The notes under the pieces were generated by a model. It saw nothing but the letters and a program-made list of their open reading frames with translations. It ran no database searches and had not been told where the DNA came from. A stretch of DNA of 64,000 nt from positions 37,745-101,744 of the forward strand of contig JAFGCW010000093.1 in the NCBI GenBank assembly GCA_016932435.1. Reading direction: 5' to 3'. The stretch comes from Dehalococcoidales bacterium (GTDB lineage: Bacteria; Chloroflexota; Dehalococcoidia; Dehalococcoidales; UBA2162). Positions within the stretch are counted from its first letter, which is position 1; each line of letters opens with the position of its first letter. Below are positions 46,586 to 55,823 of the stretch, in pieces. The translations under genes were made by a program, and so were the position numbers.

Positions 46586-47830
46586 TTATCCGTAATATTG
46601 AATATCGGCACTGGGATAGACCGCCACTTTCGTTCCCGCATCATGCCTTTCCTCCAGCAGACCTATCACCTGTTCCCAGTCACTCACAAGCAGGACTTTA
46701 TCCTTATCAATATACCTGTCAAGGATTCTGAGTTCGGGAAACTCAGTGTAAATGATCAGTTTTCCAATATGCGGCGGCAATCCCATCGAGCGTCCAAGAG
46801 TACCGCTTATCGTTTTGCCAAAGCTGTCGAACAGGTGATGTATATCCTGACCGGACGGCGAATTAGTTATAATTACTACATCCCCGCCTTCAGGTTTAAG
46901 CGCCGGTATCGCGCTTGACATGGCCATACTGTATTCGGCTGCTTTATCAAAGGCATTTGCGATAACTATATCGTTATCGCCTGTATTTACGGAGAGATAG
47001 TGTTTTTTCGCTTCTACCAATGCCTCAGCATAGGTTGGTTCCAGGGCGCCGGCGTAGATAGCCGCCGTTTCTCCCCAGACATTAACCAGGCAGTCTACTA
47101 TCATGTCCAGTCCCGCCATTTTTGCCATTTCCACGGCATCACCCGTTACAGGGCTGCCTTCGATATAACCACCGGATGGAAGTCCCTTTTCCCGTCGTTC
47201 CTGCTTCCAGGGCTCGTGAGTCCCGCCGTGATGGGCAACTACCGTTTCATAGGCAGATACACCCGGAACGATTATCTTGGCGCCACCGCTGAATCCGTAT
47301 TGCGGATGCGGAACGATCTGCCCGATACCTATCGTCAGGTCGCAGTAGACCACCTCACTGTTAATTAGAGCCCTGGTGCCATAGCTTGTTGTCCCGAGAT
47401 CCGTACAGTTCATAAAAGGACAGTGATTGTAGACAGGAAACCGTCGTAACACATCCTCTCCCAGCTTCTTCACCAGGCTAGCCCTGTCCAGCGCCTGGTG
47501 ATTGGCAATTGCAGCTATGAAACGAACCTGGCTATCCTGTATTCTCGCTTCAGCCAGTTCTTCGAGGACATAGGGTACAATCTCGAACACACGGGTACTG
47601 CGTGTCAGGTCATCGAATAATATCGCAACTTCTTTTCTACCCTTAGCGTACTCGCGCAGCGCCGGCATACCTGTCGGCGATATCACCGCCTTTTTAATCC
47701 GTTCCGGTGTTAATGAAGGCTTATCGTAGCCGGCAATATTGTGTACCGTTACCTGCCAGTCGTCCGGCAGGCGGTACTCCACCTCTCTCGGGTCAAACCA
47801 TGAATACTGTGGCAGCTTCACACTACTCAA
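46586..47830 (-). CDS. LarA-like (DUF2088) nickel-pincer racemase/epimerase family protein
   Basis: This 414-residue protein matches the LarA family, whose founding member is the lactate racemase with a covalent nickel-pincer cofactor. Visible motifs are FDDLTRSTRVFEIVP and QYGFSGGAKIIVPGVS; the Lys of the latter aligns with the cofactor-bearing Lys of LarA. Family members act on diverse 2-hydroxyacids. LarB, LarC and LarE, which make the cofactor, are not in the window. The start at TTG 47830 is chosen because GGAGG is 8 bases upstream; the frame from 47854 would place it inside the gene. It lies between AOR-2 and AOR-3 on the same strand. Confidence 0.85.
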   Translation of the reverse strand: MSSVKLPQYSWFDPREVEYRLPDDWQVTVHNIAGYDKPSLTPERIKKAVISPTGMPALREYAKGRKEVAILFDDLTRSTRVFEIVPYVLEELAEARIQDSQVRFIAAIANHQALDRASLVKKLGEDVLRRFPVYNHCPFMNCTDLGTTSYGTRALINSEVVYCDLTIGIGQIVPHPQYGFSGGAKIIVPGVSAYETVVAHHGGTHEPWKQERREKGLPSGGYIEGSPVTGDAVEMAKMAGLDMIVDCLVNVWGETAAIYAGALEPTYAEALVEAKKHYLSVNTGDNDIVIANAFDKAAEYSMAMSSAIPALKPEGGDVVIITNSPSGQDIHHLFDSFGKTISGTLGRSMGLPPHIGKLIIYTEFPELRILDRYIDKDKVLLVSDWEQVIGLLEERHDAGTKVAVYPSADIQYYG

Positions 47831-47916
47831 TTTCTCTACCTCCAGGTTTTTCATTCATCGCCTATAAAGTCTATTAAATCATCATTCTCTCATTTATTCA
47901 TTCCTCATTTGGCTAG

Positions 47917-47936
47917 ACCCCTGCCTTCGCAGGGGT
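47917..47936. repeat. Dispersed palindrome, CAGGGGT type
   Basis: ACCCCTGC-CTTC-GCAGGGGT is a perfect 8-bp hairpin in the gap between the LarA-like gene and AOR-3. It matches the imperfect element at 31877-31896. As a strong stem without a T-run, it might also weaken transcription between the genes. Confidence 0.6.
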
Positions 47937-47946
47937 GACAAGAGGT

Positions 47947-49875
47947 TTACTTTACCAGTCCTCTCTTCTCCAGGTCGGCGGCTATGTCATCGAGTTCAAG
48001 TTCGTGGAGTTTCTCTTTTGTCTGATACCCGCTTTCGACGTCCCAGCCGCGGTAGCCATAATACTCATCTTTCATCTTCTCGAATTCGTCTCTATCTACG
48101 ACCATCCCAAGCCTGGACATTGGTTCTCCATCCTTGCCAGGAACCAAACACTCGGGATTAAAGAACAGATCAACTTCCGTCAGTGGAGTGGTATGAAGGT
48201 ATTCCATCAGTTTATCGCCTTCTCTTCCTCCCCAGCCCTGGCGCATTCTTCCGGCTCGCTGGACATTGATGATTCTTTCACCTATCTTATACAGATCTTC
48301 CCTGCTCTTTTCATCGCCCGTTATGGCAGAGTATACCTGACTTTCGAGGGTTGGATCACCGGTATGATCAGGCGAACTCAGATCCACCGTATTAGGGAAT
48401 TTAAAGTCACAGAGAATCATACTCTCTTTGACGAACTGCCTGTCCTGTATCATCGTGGCGGCAAGGGCTTTGCCTTCATAGGTTGAAAAGTCGGCGGCAA
48501 TCTCACCTCCCCAGAACTTCTTCGCCATCCTGCGGAAATCCTCTGAGGTGAAGGCATTTCCTCCATCGGTCGTCCGCCTGCCGAGCCATGAAAACATGCC
48601 GAAACTTACTTCATGGAGCTGGTGGATGGGTCTTCTCGGTTCGGTTGCGTACATGATCGCGGTGGTGATGAATAGCCTGGGATCGTAGTCCTTCTTTTCA
48701 CTTGCCCTCGTTGCCATCGTCCTCGGTGTCAGATCGAGGGCTTTCTGACCCAGCGATTCGGCAGCTGCAAGAGCTCCGTCGGCCAGCAGATTCCCGAAAC
48801 CTTCACGATATGATATTTTTCGCATAAGTGTTTCTATAAACTCAGGTGCGCCTATCTGCCCCAGCGGCAGCCCGGTATCATTAGCGTTGATAATACCTTC
48901 TTTGTAACACAGAATCAGCCATTCTATGAGGGCCTGCATGGCGACCGTATCCAGGCTATAGCCATCAGCCAGTTTCGTGCCAAGCATCCTCATCTTCATC
49001 GCTTGTTCACCCTGGCCGTAAAGATCGATCGGCGGCTGCTGGTAGACCTCGGTAGACTGGCAGAACGATTTCATCATCCTGCTTTCTTCGTAGTAGGCAG
49101 TCTTGGTACAGCCTATCTCGCAGCCGTAGCATATCTGCGGTTCGGTCACGCCCGGTATAGACCAGGGTGACGGCATTCCCTGAGCGCCTGCCTGCGGTTT
49201 CAGCTTATCGACGATCTTCTGAAGCCTGTCCGGATGAGCCGCTATCGGTTTTTTCGTGCCGTATACAGCAACCGCTTTCAGCTTCTTTGAACCCATAATA
49301 CTGCCGAGTCCGCCCGAACCCGACGCTCCTTCATCGGAAAAAATCGTTGCGTATGCTACCAGGTTCTCTCCGGCCTGCCCGGTGGTCATAATACTGAATT
49401 GTTCCCCCACTTCGGATTTCAGAATATCTATCACATCATAGGTCGATTTACCCCATATATGAGAGCCGTCCCTGATTTCCACTTTATCGTCATCAACGTA
49501 CAGGTAGACCGGCTTTTCCGCTTTACCCTGTACTACCAGCGCATCGTAACCCGCATACTTGAGAAAACCTCCCCAGGGACCGCCGAGATTTCCGTAAGAA
49601 AATGCCTGTGGCTCGGATAATGCCGATTGTCCGCAAACCTGCCACCTGAAACCCGAGATACCGGGAAATCCGGCCGCCGGTCCGGTAACACAGATAAGAC
49701 AATTATCGGGATCATAGGCTTTGGCTTCAGGTGGAACAAGCTCCCAGTAAAGTCTGGTGGCAAACCCCCTTCCGCCGATGTACTTTTGTGCGTAGTCCGC
49801 CGTACCGAGTTTCCTGATTTCCCCGTCGGACAGATTAACGTATAAAATCTCTCCGGCATAGCCGTATTCAGCCAT
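47947..49875 (-). CDS. Aldehyde:ferredoxin oxidoreductase (AOR-3)
   Basis: This 642-residue AOR starts MAEYGYAGEILYVNLSDGEI and has KYIGGRGFATRLYW. The cluster cysteines appear as CYGCEIGC (near residue 250) and MILCDFKFPN. The family's SGFRWQVCGQSALSEPQA and GSGGLGSIMGSKKLKAVAVYG segments are recognisable. It is somewhat longer than AOR-1 and AOR-2 and diverged, so a different substrate is likely. ATG has GAGGAGG upstream. Two cupins are upstream on the same strand. Confidence 0.9.
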   Translation of the reverse strand: MAEYGYAGEILYVNLSDGEIRKLGTADYAQKYIGGRGFATRLYWELVPPEAKAYDPDNCLICVTGPAAGFPGISGFRWQVCGQSALSEPQAFSYGNLGGPWGGFLKYAGYDALVVQGKAEKPVYLYVDDDKVEIRDGSHIWGKSTYDVIDILKSEVGEQFSIMTTGQAGENLVAYATIFSDEGASGSGGLGSIMGSKKLKAVAVYGTKKPIAAHPDRLQKIVDKLKPQAGAQGMPSPWSIPGVTEPQICYGCEIGCTKTAYYEESRMMKSFCQSTEVYQQPPIDLYGQGEQAMKMRMLGTKLADGYSLDTVAMQALIEWLILCYKEGIINANDTGLPLGQIGAPEFIETLMRKISYREGFGNLLADGALAAAESLGQKALDLTPRTMATRASEKKDYDPRLFITTAIMYATEPRRPIHQLHEVSFGMFSWLGRRTTDGGNAFTSEDFRRMAKKFWGGEIAADFSTYEGKALAATMIQDRQFVKESMILCDFKFPNTVDLSSPDHTGDPTLESQVYSAITGDEKSREDLYKIGERIINVQRAGRMRQGWGGREGDKLMEYLHTTPLTEVDLFFNPECLVPGKDGEPMSRLGMVVDRDEFEKMKDEYYGYRGWDVESGYQTKEKLHELELDDIAADLEKRGLVK

Positions 49876-49917
49876 TAGTAACCTCCTCTTTACTAATTAC
49901 CTGATCTGGATTGCCTG

Positions 49918-50319
49918 TTAGTCTTCTCTCCTGGCGGTAAGGGATACCGCCATGCAGAGGTAAGGTTTGTCGATTTTCAAGGTACGCATCGGGCAGTGCG
50001 GGACACCTTTCGGTACGACTACCGCCGTAGCTTTATCAAAAGTAAATTTTTCTTCTTCGTTCGCACCGATAGAAAACTCTACCGTTGCTCCCAGGTCTTC
50101 GAAGTTCTGGGGATCTGAGCCCATGAAAAAAATAGCTTCGTCATAATCGTGAACGTGCGGTTTGGTGGACATCCCTGTAATGCCTGTTGTGTAAGCATAG
50201 GCATAAATAAAATGGCACTGGAAACCGTTCAGGATATCCGCTCCGGCAGCCATTATCTGACCGCCCTTTGTCTTGTGTATGGGAAGCGTTACAGCCTTAG
50301 GCCCTATTATTCCTTCCAT
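49918..50319 (-). CDS. Small cupin, copy 3 (divergent member)
   Basis: This 133-residue cupin lacks the MAExKY start but keeps the metal motifs: KPHVHDYDEAIFFMG and VPKGVPHCPMRTL. The GFQCHFIYAYAYTTG segment is unlike the others. It ends 42 bases from the start of AOR-3 on the same strand and may be in one operon with it. ATG has GGAGAG upstream. Confidence 0.82.
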   Translation of the reverse strand: MEGIIGPKAVTLPIHKTKGGQIMAAGADILNGFQCHFIYAYAYTTGITGMSTKPHVHDYDEAIFFMGSDPQNFEDLGATVEFSIGANEEEKFTFDKATAVVVPKGVPHCPMRTLKIDKPYLCMAVSLTARRED

Positions 50320-50395
50320 CTGAAAAACTCTCCTCTCTGCAAATCCGGCATGAAATACACATATTCTGGATTTTCGACTTCACAATGTCAAGCAG

Positions 50396-50425
50396 AAAGA
50401 CCCGGACATTAATATCCGGGTCTTT
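50396..50425 (-). terminator. Terminator-like hairpin after cupin copy 4
   Basis: AAAGACCCGGA (50396-50406) pairs with TCCGGGTCTTT (50415-50425) in an 11-bp stem with an 8-base loop. Read on the minus strand, it lies 29 bases after the stop of the cupin gene at 50454 and upstream of copy 3. The T-tract on the minus strand is short (TTT). Confidence 0.55.
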
Positions 50426-50453
50426 TCATTTACACTTCTTGGATTAAGAGATC

Positions 50454-50984
50454 TTATTTCTTGGGAATGTTAAAGGTGCGCAGGTTTACAGGTCCTTCAA
50501 AATCGAATCCGGCTTCATCGAAATCCTCGAGGCGTACAGCGTCAAGAGTCGGACCCAGGTACAGCGCATGGAAGAGTACCGGTTTTCTGATAGCCCTGAA
50601 GTTTAACGGGCAATGCAATACACCTTTAGGAATATAAACAACGGTTGTCGATGTGATGGTGTGCTTTTCCAGTTCCTTTCCCATCCAGAGGTCTATTTCA
50701 GCATCGAAACTGCCGCACAGGTCCGGCAGTTCGCCGCCGAGGAAAATCAGGAACTCATCAAATTTGTGAACGTGGGGAATTGTCTCCCAGCAAACCGGAT
50801 CGGTGAATACCTGCCAGCCAATGTTCGCCGTAGCTCCCGGCAAAGCAGGCGCTCCTCTGAAATACGTTTGAGGGCTGGCAATCTCCGGGAACGGCGGCAG
50901 GCTGTTCAGAGAAGTGTAATCATTTGCCTTGGGTTCCGATCTGTCATCACTTAAAAAATACTTGTCATATTTTCCTTCTGCCAT
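50454..50984 (-). CDS. Small cupin (MAExKYxKY family), copy 4
   Basis: This 176-residue protein starts MAEGKYDKYFLSDDRSEPK and has the metal motifs IPHVHKFDEFLIFLGG and IPKGVLHCPLNFRAI. It shares SPQTYFRGAPALPGA and NIGWQVFT with copy 2 and is probably its closest paralog in the window. The ATG at 50984 has AAGGAGA upstream; a longer frame would contain that site. It is the first gene of its minus-strand group. Confidence 0.82.
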   Translation of the reverse strand: MAEGKYDKYFLSDDRSEPKANDYTSLNSLPPFPEIASPQTYFRGAPALPGATANIGWQVFTDPVCWETIPHVHKFDEFLIFLGGELPDLCGSFDAEIDLWMGKELEKHTITSTTVVYIPKGVLHCPLNFRAIRKPVLFHALYLGPTLDAVRLEDFDEAGFDFEGPVNLRTFNIPKK

Positions 50985-51105
50985 ATGAATCTCCTTTTCC
51001 ACTTTTATAACCAAAATTATATGTTTTCTCAGACGAGGAATACAAGATAAAACATACGCAGATAGCTTTTGGTAATTTCAGTCAACTTATATCACGGCAA
51101 TAATT

Positions 51106-51912
51106 TTATAGATAGTCAAAAGGTTCTCCGGAATCAGAAAAGCAGACCGGGGTCTCCTTCATCAGAGGTTGAAGACGATCAGCTATGTCTTTCATACCCG
51201 GTTCCTCACTTCGCTCATGTCCCACGATGATAATGGCTTTATTGAATCCCAGAGCTGCGGCATCACGGACGTAAGCACTTAATGTCCACTCGGTGATCTC
51301 ACCACAGATAATTACGTCCAGATTCTCGTCATTCATCAATTTAGCCGGCATTTCCTCTACTCCGAGACCGAGACTGCCTCCACCGACCAGGATACCCACC
51401 CGACTACATTGCATTTTGGTATTACCAACGACCCGTATCACTTTCATGCCAAGGGTATTCTTAAAAAAGTCGACCAGGTCCGTTAAGGTCGTGGGAGGGA
51501 TTGAATAACAGTGTGGTAAGGGAATATTTGTCTCCAGGAAACTTTCCCATCCGAGAGTTTTCAACAGTCCGGCATATATCAGGTCGGATATCCCACTGTG
51601 CATATGGTCGTGGTATCGCCAGATGGATAGCCGGTTATCGTTTATCAAAGCTTTTTTCTTGTGGTATACCGGGTCGGATTCCAGCCAGTCCAAACGGTCC
51701 GAACCGGTAAAATAGGTCGGTTCATGGGTTATTATCAGATTATAACCTTTATCGATCGCCTGATTTATCACATCGACTGTTGCCATAAACGTTGTCACAA
51801 CACCGGTTACCTCTTGTTCCCAGTCGCCTTCGATAAGCTGGTCGCAGGTTTCTTCGAATTTTCTTCCTCCATTGAGTGATAATACTATCTCGACTGCTTC
51901 TTTTACATTCAT
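51106..51912 (-). CDS. NIF3-family (DUF34) protein
   Basis: This 268-residue protein matches the NIF3/DUF34 family, a metal-binding fold with roles proposed in metal-cofactor insertion or GTP cyclohydrolase-like reactions. Metal ligands are visible in LIITHEPTYF, YHDHMHSG and the C-terminal IIVGHERSEEPGMK. The start at ATG 51912 has GGAGG 8 bases upstream. Family function is unknown, and the neighbours (a cupin gene and a GH13 gene) do not resolve it. Confidence 0.85.
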   Translation of the reverse strand: MNVKEAVEIVLSLNGGRKFEETCDQLIEGDWEQEVTGVVTTFMATVDVINQAIDKGYNLIITHEPTYFTGSDRLDWLESDPVYHKKKALINDNRLSIWRYHDHMHSGISDLIYAGLLKTLGWESFLETNIPLPHCYSIPPTTLTDLVDFFKNTLGMKVIRVVGNTKMQCSRVGILVGGGSLGLGVEEMPAKLMNDENLDVIICGEITEWTLSAYVRDAAALGFNKAIIIVGHERSEEPGMKDIADRLQPLMKETPVCFSDSGEPFDYL

Positions 51913-51966
51913 CGCCAGTACCTCCGAACTCACTGTTACTCAAGACTATCGATCAAATCGTATATT

Positions 51967-53550
51967 TTACAGCCTGAAAATCCCATGAGATACCCCTGCC
52001 ATCTGAATCTCCAGGTCATCCTGTTCAACGCGGACCTCGATTCCATGACTAATCTGAGTTGTAATACTTTCAGGCTGGATTCCATGCAGCTTCACCCGGG
52101 AGGATTCACCTGAAGGATTAATAATGATGAGAAACCGTTCATCATCTGCCTGCCTCAGATACGCAAAATGACGGTGATCGTTTTCTACCTGTAAGGGAAT
52201 GAGGTCACCCTTAGCGTGAAGTGCGGGATGCCGTTTTCTCAAATCAATGAGTTTACGTACATGGTTAAGCAGCGAAGCAGAATCTCCAGCCTGTTTTACG
52301 ACATCCGGTCTGCGTTTGTGCGGGTCGAGGGGAAGGTAAAAAACTTCTTTATCAGCGGAAGAAAACCCGGCATTGGTGGTATTATCCCACTGCATCGGTG
52401 TTCGGGAGCCGGTTCGATTGAGCCCTCCTTCTCTGGAAGGCAATCCGGGGATATAACGCATACCTATCTCGTCACCGTAATAGATAAAGGGCACTCCCGG
52501 CCAGGTCAGTAACAACGTGAAAATAACCTTAAGGTCACCGAACGTCCTCCCATCGGAGCGCGGTCTCTTAATATCATGATTTGCACTTGGAATCGAAATC
52601 AGACCTCTGCCTTCGGTTTTCCCAGCCATGTCAATGTAAGGTTTTAAAAATACCTGAATATTGATTCCGTTTTTCCTGCGAAAGAAGCAGTTATCATTCA
52701 GTAACAGGTCCGGATATCCATTCACTCCAAAATGCAGCATAAAATCGATGTCGAAGCCGGCTGTAATCGATTCTTCAGGATTTCCCCATTCGGATATCAA
52801 TACACTATCCGGATACTTGCTGCGTATTTCCCCGCTGATTTCCTGCCACAATTTTATCGTCTCTTTATGCCCCGGGTCGTTTTTAACCAATGAAAACGCC
52901 ATGTCGACCCGGAATCCGTCTACGCCATGACCGAGCCAGTAGTCCATGATTTTAACCAGTTCCTTACGCGTTTCGAGTGGCCCGGGAGCGTTAACAGGCT
53001 GCTGCCACGGCTGATCCAGCACCGCGAAACCGTAATTCAATGCCGGTTGAAAATCAAAACAGTTTGCCACGTAGCTGTCACCGTTGTCAGCATAACCTGG
53101 TATCAAAGAGAGTCCGGCATCATTATAAGTATCCGCGGGAGGAACCCATACATATCGGTCGGTATATTTACCTCGTCTTCTTTTAGAGGAAGCCCCGAAC
53201 CAGGGGTGTTCTACGGAAGTATGACCAGCGACAAGATCAAGACAGACCTTAATACCTCTCTGATGTGCTTCGCGGCAGAATTTATTAAGGTCACGCTTGG
53301 TCCCGTAGCGCGGCGCAATCCGGTAATAATCTGCAACATCATAACCGGCATCCCGGAAGGGAGACATAAAACAGGGATTAATCCAGACCGCGTTAATACC
53401 CAGCCATTGCAGATAATCAAGTTTCCGGGTTATCCCGGGAATATCGCCAATCCCATCACCGTTCGAGTCATAAAAGCTTTGAGGGTAAATCTGGTAGAAA
53501 ACTGCTTTTTGCAGCCAGTCGGGATAACCAAACTCATTTGATTTTTTCAT
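51967..53550 (-). CDS. GH13 alpha-glucosidase-like glycosidase
   Basis: This 527-residue enzyme belongs to glycoside hydrolase family 13. It starts with the typical FYQIYPQSFYDSNGDGIGD, including a DxNxDG calcium-site pattern. The catalytic nucleophile lies in GFRVDMAF (about residue 215), the acid/base in LISEWGNPEE (about 253) and the third acidic residue in SANHDIKR (about 324). The C-terminal beta domain is present and no signal peptide is seen, so it acts in the cytoplasm. Close relatives hydrolyse oligo-1,6-glucosides, sucrose or trehalose; the exact substrate is not clear. No sugar-transport gene is adjacent. Confidence 0.9.
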   Translation of the reverse strand: MKKSNEFGYPDWLQKAVFYQIYPQSFYDSNGDGIGDIPGITRKLDYLQWLGINAVWINPCFMSPFRDAGYDVADYYRIAPRYGTKRDLNKFCREAHQRGIKVCLDLVAGHTSVEHPWFGASSKRRRGKYTDRYVWVPPADTYNDAGLSLIPGYADNGDSYVANCFDFQPALNYGFAVLDQPWQQPVNAPGPLETRKELVKIMDYWLGHGVDGFRVDMAFSLVKNDPGHKETIKLWQEISGEIRSKYPDSVLISEWGNPEESITAGFDIDFMLHFGVNGYPDLLLNDNCFFRRKNGINIQVFLKPYIDMAGKTEGRGLISIPSANHDIKRPRSDGRTFGDLKVIFTLLLTWPGVPFIYYGDEIGMRYIPGLPSREGGLNRTGSRTPMQWDNTTNAGFSSADKEVFYLPLDPHKRRPDVVKQAGDSASLLNHVRKLIDLRKRHPALHAKGDLIPLQVENDHRHFAYLRQADDERFLIIINPSGESSRVKLHGIQPESITTQISHGIEVRVEQDDLEIQMAGVSHGIFRL

Positions 53551-53563
53551 CGTGATTATTCTG

Positions 53564-54634
53564 CTACTTTTTCACCGGTGCAAATTCAAGCAGCCTTCTT
53601 GGATTATCCACAAGGATGGTGTGTATCTGCTCTTCGGTCATTCCTTTTGCTTTCATAAAGGGAATGAGATTCCTGATTATATGAGTATAACCATAGCCAC
53701 CATACGTTGCCAGGCAGCACTTAAAGCAGAAGTCCTGGGCCAGCAGAATCTGGTTTATATATCCTTTTCCGATAAGCTCCATGATGTCCGTTATTTTCTG
53801 GATATCACTCATTGCATTGGCAATACGCCCCATGTAGAAAAAGTGAAATATAGCCTGTCCGAAACCGTCATATTCGACATAGCATCCCTCTTCCAACACC
53901 TTGAGACGTGTTTCCAGGCTGTATCCGAACCCATCTATGTGGCTGATGGCAACACGATTCAAGTCAGCGCCGGCATCTTTTAATACAGCAACGTTTTCCA
54001 GAAGTGCATCATCATCGATACTCGGATGAATATTTATCGCCGCCCCCGTACGCCGTTGAGCGGCAGCACAGGCTCGGAGTACCTTCCGTTCATTGTCCGT
54101 TAAGGGTAGAGAACAACCGATTTCACCGATAATACCGGACTTTATACCGGTCTCACCAACACCCAAGGTGATATCCCGCACTATCTCGTCGGCGATATCT
54201 TCTTCGGTTTTTTCATCCATATCTGCCGGATGGGACAACCCTACATAGTATCCGCTTCCCATAATGATGTTCAGACCGGTAGCCCTGGCTATACTCGCTA
54301 AAGCCATCGGATCGCGTGCCAGTCCGTTCTGGCTGAGTTCAACGATTGTACTACCACCGGCGCATTTATAGTCCAGTAATTCCCTGATAGCGATTTCCTC
54401 GCTGGTCTGAACCATATTATCTATGTTGATGTGGGGTCTGGCACGAATAAGGTGGAGATTCTCCATGCTTACCGGCTGTCGGGCAAGTTCTCTGTCACTG
54501 GCTGATTCCGGCTCTTCGAAGTAATCAGACATATCCCATATAATGTGTTCATGGCTGGAAGTGATTCCAAGCTGTTCTCCATCGATGACTCCCAGAACCG
54601 TCTGTACTTTTCCGGTCAGATCGTTAATATTCAT
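53564..54634 (-). CDS. Phosphotriesterase-related hydrolase, copy 1
   Basis: This 356-residue amidohydrolase has the PHP/phosphotriesterase pattern: the first metal motif ITSSHEHIIWD, a bridging Glu in IIGEIGCSLPL (the family's Glu form, not a carboxylated Lys), further histidines in INIHPSIDD and VAISHIDGFGY, and the metal Asp in LLAQDFCFK. Substrates of such enzymes range from lactones to phosphoesters. It is one of two tandem paralogs, 29 bases after the other. The ATG has AGGAG 10 bases upstream. Actual substrate unknown. Confidence 0.87.
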   Translation of the reverse strand: MNINDLTGKVQTVLGVIDGEQLGITSSHEHIIWDMSDYFEEPESASDRELARQPVSMENLHLIRARPHINIDNMVQTSEEIAIRELLDYKCAGGSTIVELSQNGLARDPMALASIARATGLNIIMGSGYYVGLSHPADMDEKTEEDIADEIVRDITLGVGETGIKSGIIGEIGCSLPLTDNERKVLRACAAAQRRTGAAINIHPSIDDDALLENVAVLKDAGADLNRVAISHIDGFGYSLETRLKVLEEGCYVEYDGFGQAIFHFFYMGRIANAMSDIQKITDIMELIGKGYINQILLAQDFCFKCCLATYGGYGYTHIIRNLIPFMKAKGMTEEQIHTILVDNPRRLLEFAPVKK

Positions 54635-54663
54635 GTTTACAGTATCTCCTTTTAAACATCCGG

Positions 54664-55719
54664 CTATACGAACTGCATATAGCGTTCCGGGTTTTTCACC
54701 ATAAGGGCTTGAATCTGATCCTCAGAAAAACCTCTTATCCTCATAACGGGCAGTGTGTTGCGAAGTATATGAGCGTAACCATTTCCTCCGTATACAGTAA
54801 GAAAGTCCTTGAAACAGATATCGTGGGCGATAAGTATTTTTTTAAGGTATCCATCTTCGATAAGAGCAGCTATAGTGTCAAGATAATCGAGATCACACCG
54901 GTGTTCAAGTAAACGTCCCTGCAACAGGTGAGGATATCCCAGGTTACCGAAGCTTTCGAAGCCGAGATAACAACCTGCATCGGCTATCTTCCGCAATGTG
55001 TCCGGTCTGAAAGCGTAGACATTGACGTGGCAAATCACCGTATGAGTAAGGTTTGCTCCAGCGTCTTTTAAGATGTCGATGATACCAAGTGTGATATCAT
55101 CATCGAACGCCGGATGGATCATCAACGGGGCGCCTGTCTTTCTCTGGGCTATTGCCGATGCTCGCAGTACTTTCTTTTCACCTTCCTGTAATGGTCTTGA
55201 ACAGCCGATTTCACCGATTATACCGGCTTTCACACCGGTATCTCCAACACCGACGGTAATATCTCTAATGATTCCCTCTGCAATTCCATCTTCGGTCATC
55301 TTTGCCAATTCCGGAGGATGAGATGCCTCGATATAATAACTGGATCCCATGATTATATTGAGTCCGGTTGCAAGGGCAATACTCTTAAGACCCAACGGAT
55401 CACGGGCGAGTCCGATACTGCTGACTTCAGCGATTGTACTGCCACCATTTAGCTTGAATTGCATCGCTTCATCGATAGCTGTCTGTTCATCGGCAAGCTG
55501 GGCGTTGTCGAGGTTATTCGGTCGATGAGTACGAACCCACCAGAGATTCTCTGTAGATACGGGTTGTCGCGCTAATCCTTTCTCGCTGGCTTCAGATGGC
55601 TCCTCGTACCAAGTCGCCAGACTGGTCAATAAGTGCTCATGGTATAGGGTAATTCCCATATACTCAGGGTCGACCGGACCGAGTACGGTCTGGACTTTTC
55701 CTGTAAGATCGATATCCAT
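54664..55719 (-). CDS. Phosphotriesterase-related hydrolase, copy 2
   Basis: This 351-residue protein is the paralog of the next gene, sharing the N-terminus (TGKVQTVLG), LARQPVS and the EIGCS core. Motifs are GITLYHEHLLTS, IIGEIGCSRPL, LMIHPAFDD, VICHVNVY and LIAHDICFK. Note that HVN replaces the HID of copy 1. The start at ATG 55719 has GGAGG 10 bases before it; the longer frame from 55740 contains that site. The two enzymes probably arose by duplication and may act on related lactones or esters. Confidence 0.87.
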   Translation of the reverse strand: MDIDLTGKVQTVLGPVDPEYMGITLYHEHLLTSLATWYEEPSEASEKGLARQPVSTENLWWVRTHRPNNLDNAQLADEQTAIDEAMQFKLNGGSTIAEVSSIGLARDPLGLKSIALATGLNIIMGSSYYIEASHPPELAKMTEDGIAEGIIRDITVGVGDTGVKAGIIGEIGCSRPLQEGEKKVLRASAIAQRKTGAPLMIHPAFDDDITLGIIDILKDAGANLTHTVICHVNVYAFRPDTLRKIADAGCYLGFESFGNLGYPHLLQGRLLEHRCDLDYLDTIAALIEDGYLKKILIAHDICFKDFLTVYGGNGYAHILRNTLPVMRIRGFSEDQIQALMVKNPERYMQFV

Positions 55720-55823
55720 AAATACCTTACCTCCATACATAATGAAGTCTTGCCAATCTTATCTAAAGGACAATACAAGTTTGAAAATCATCTCTTATCC
55801 GTTGAATATATTTGTCCCCAGAA

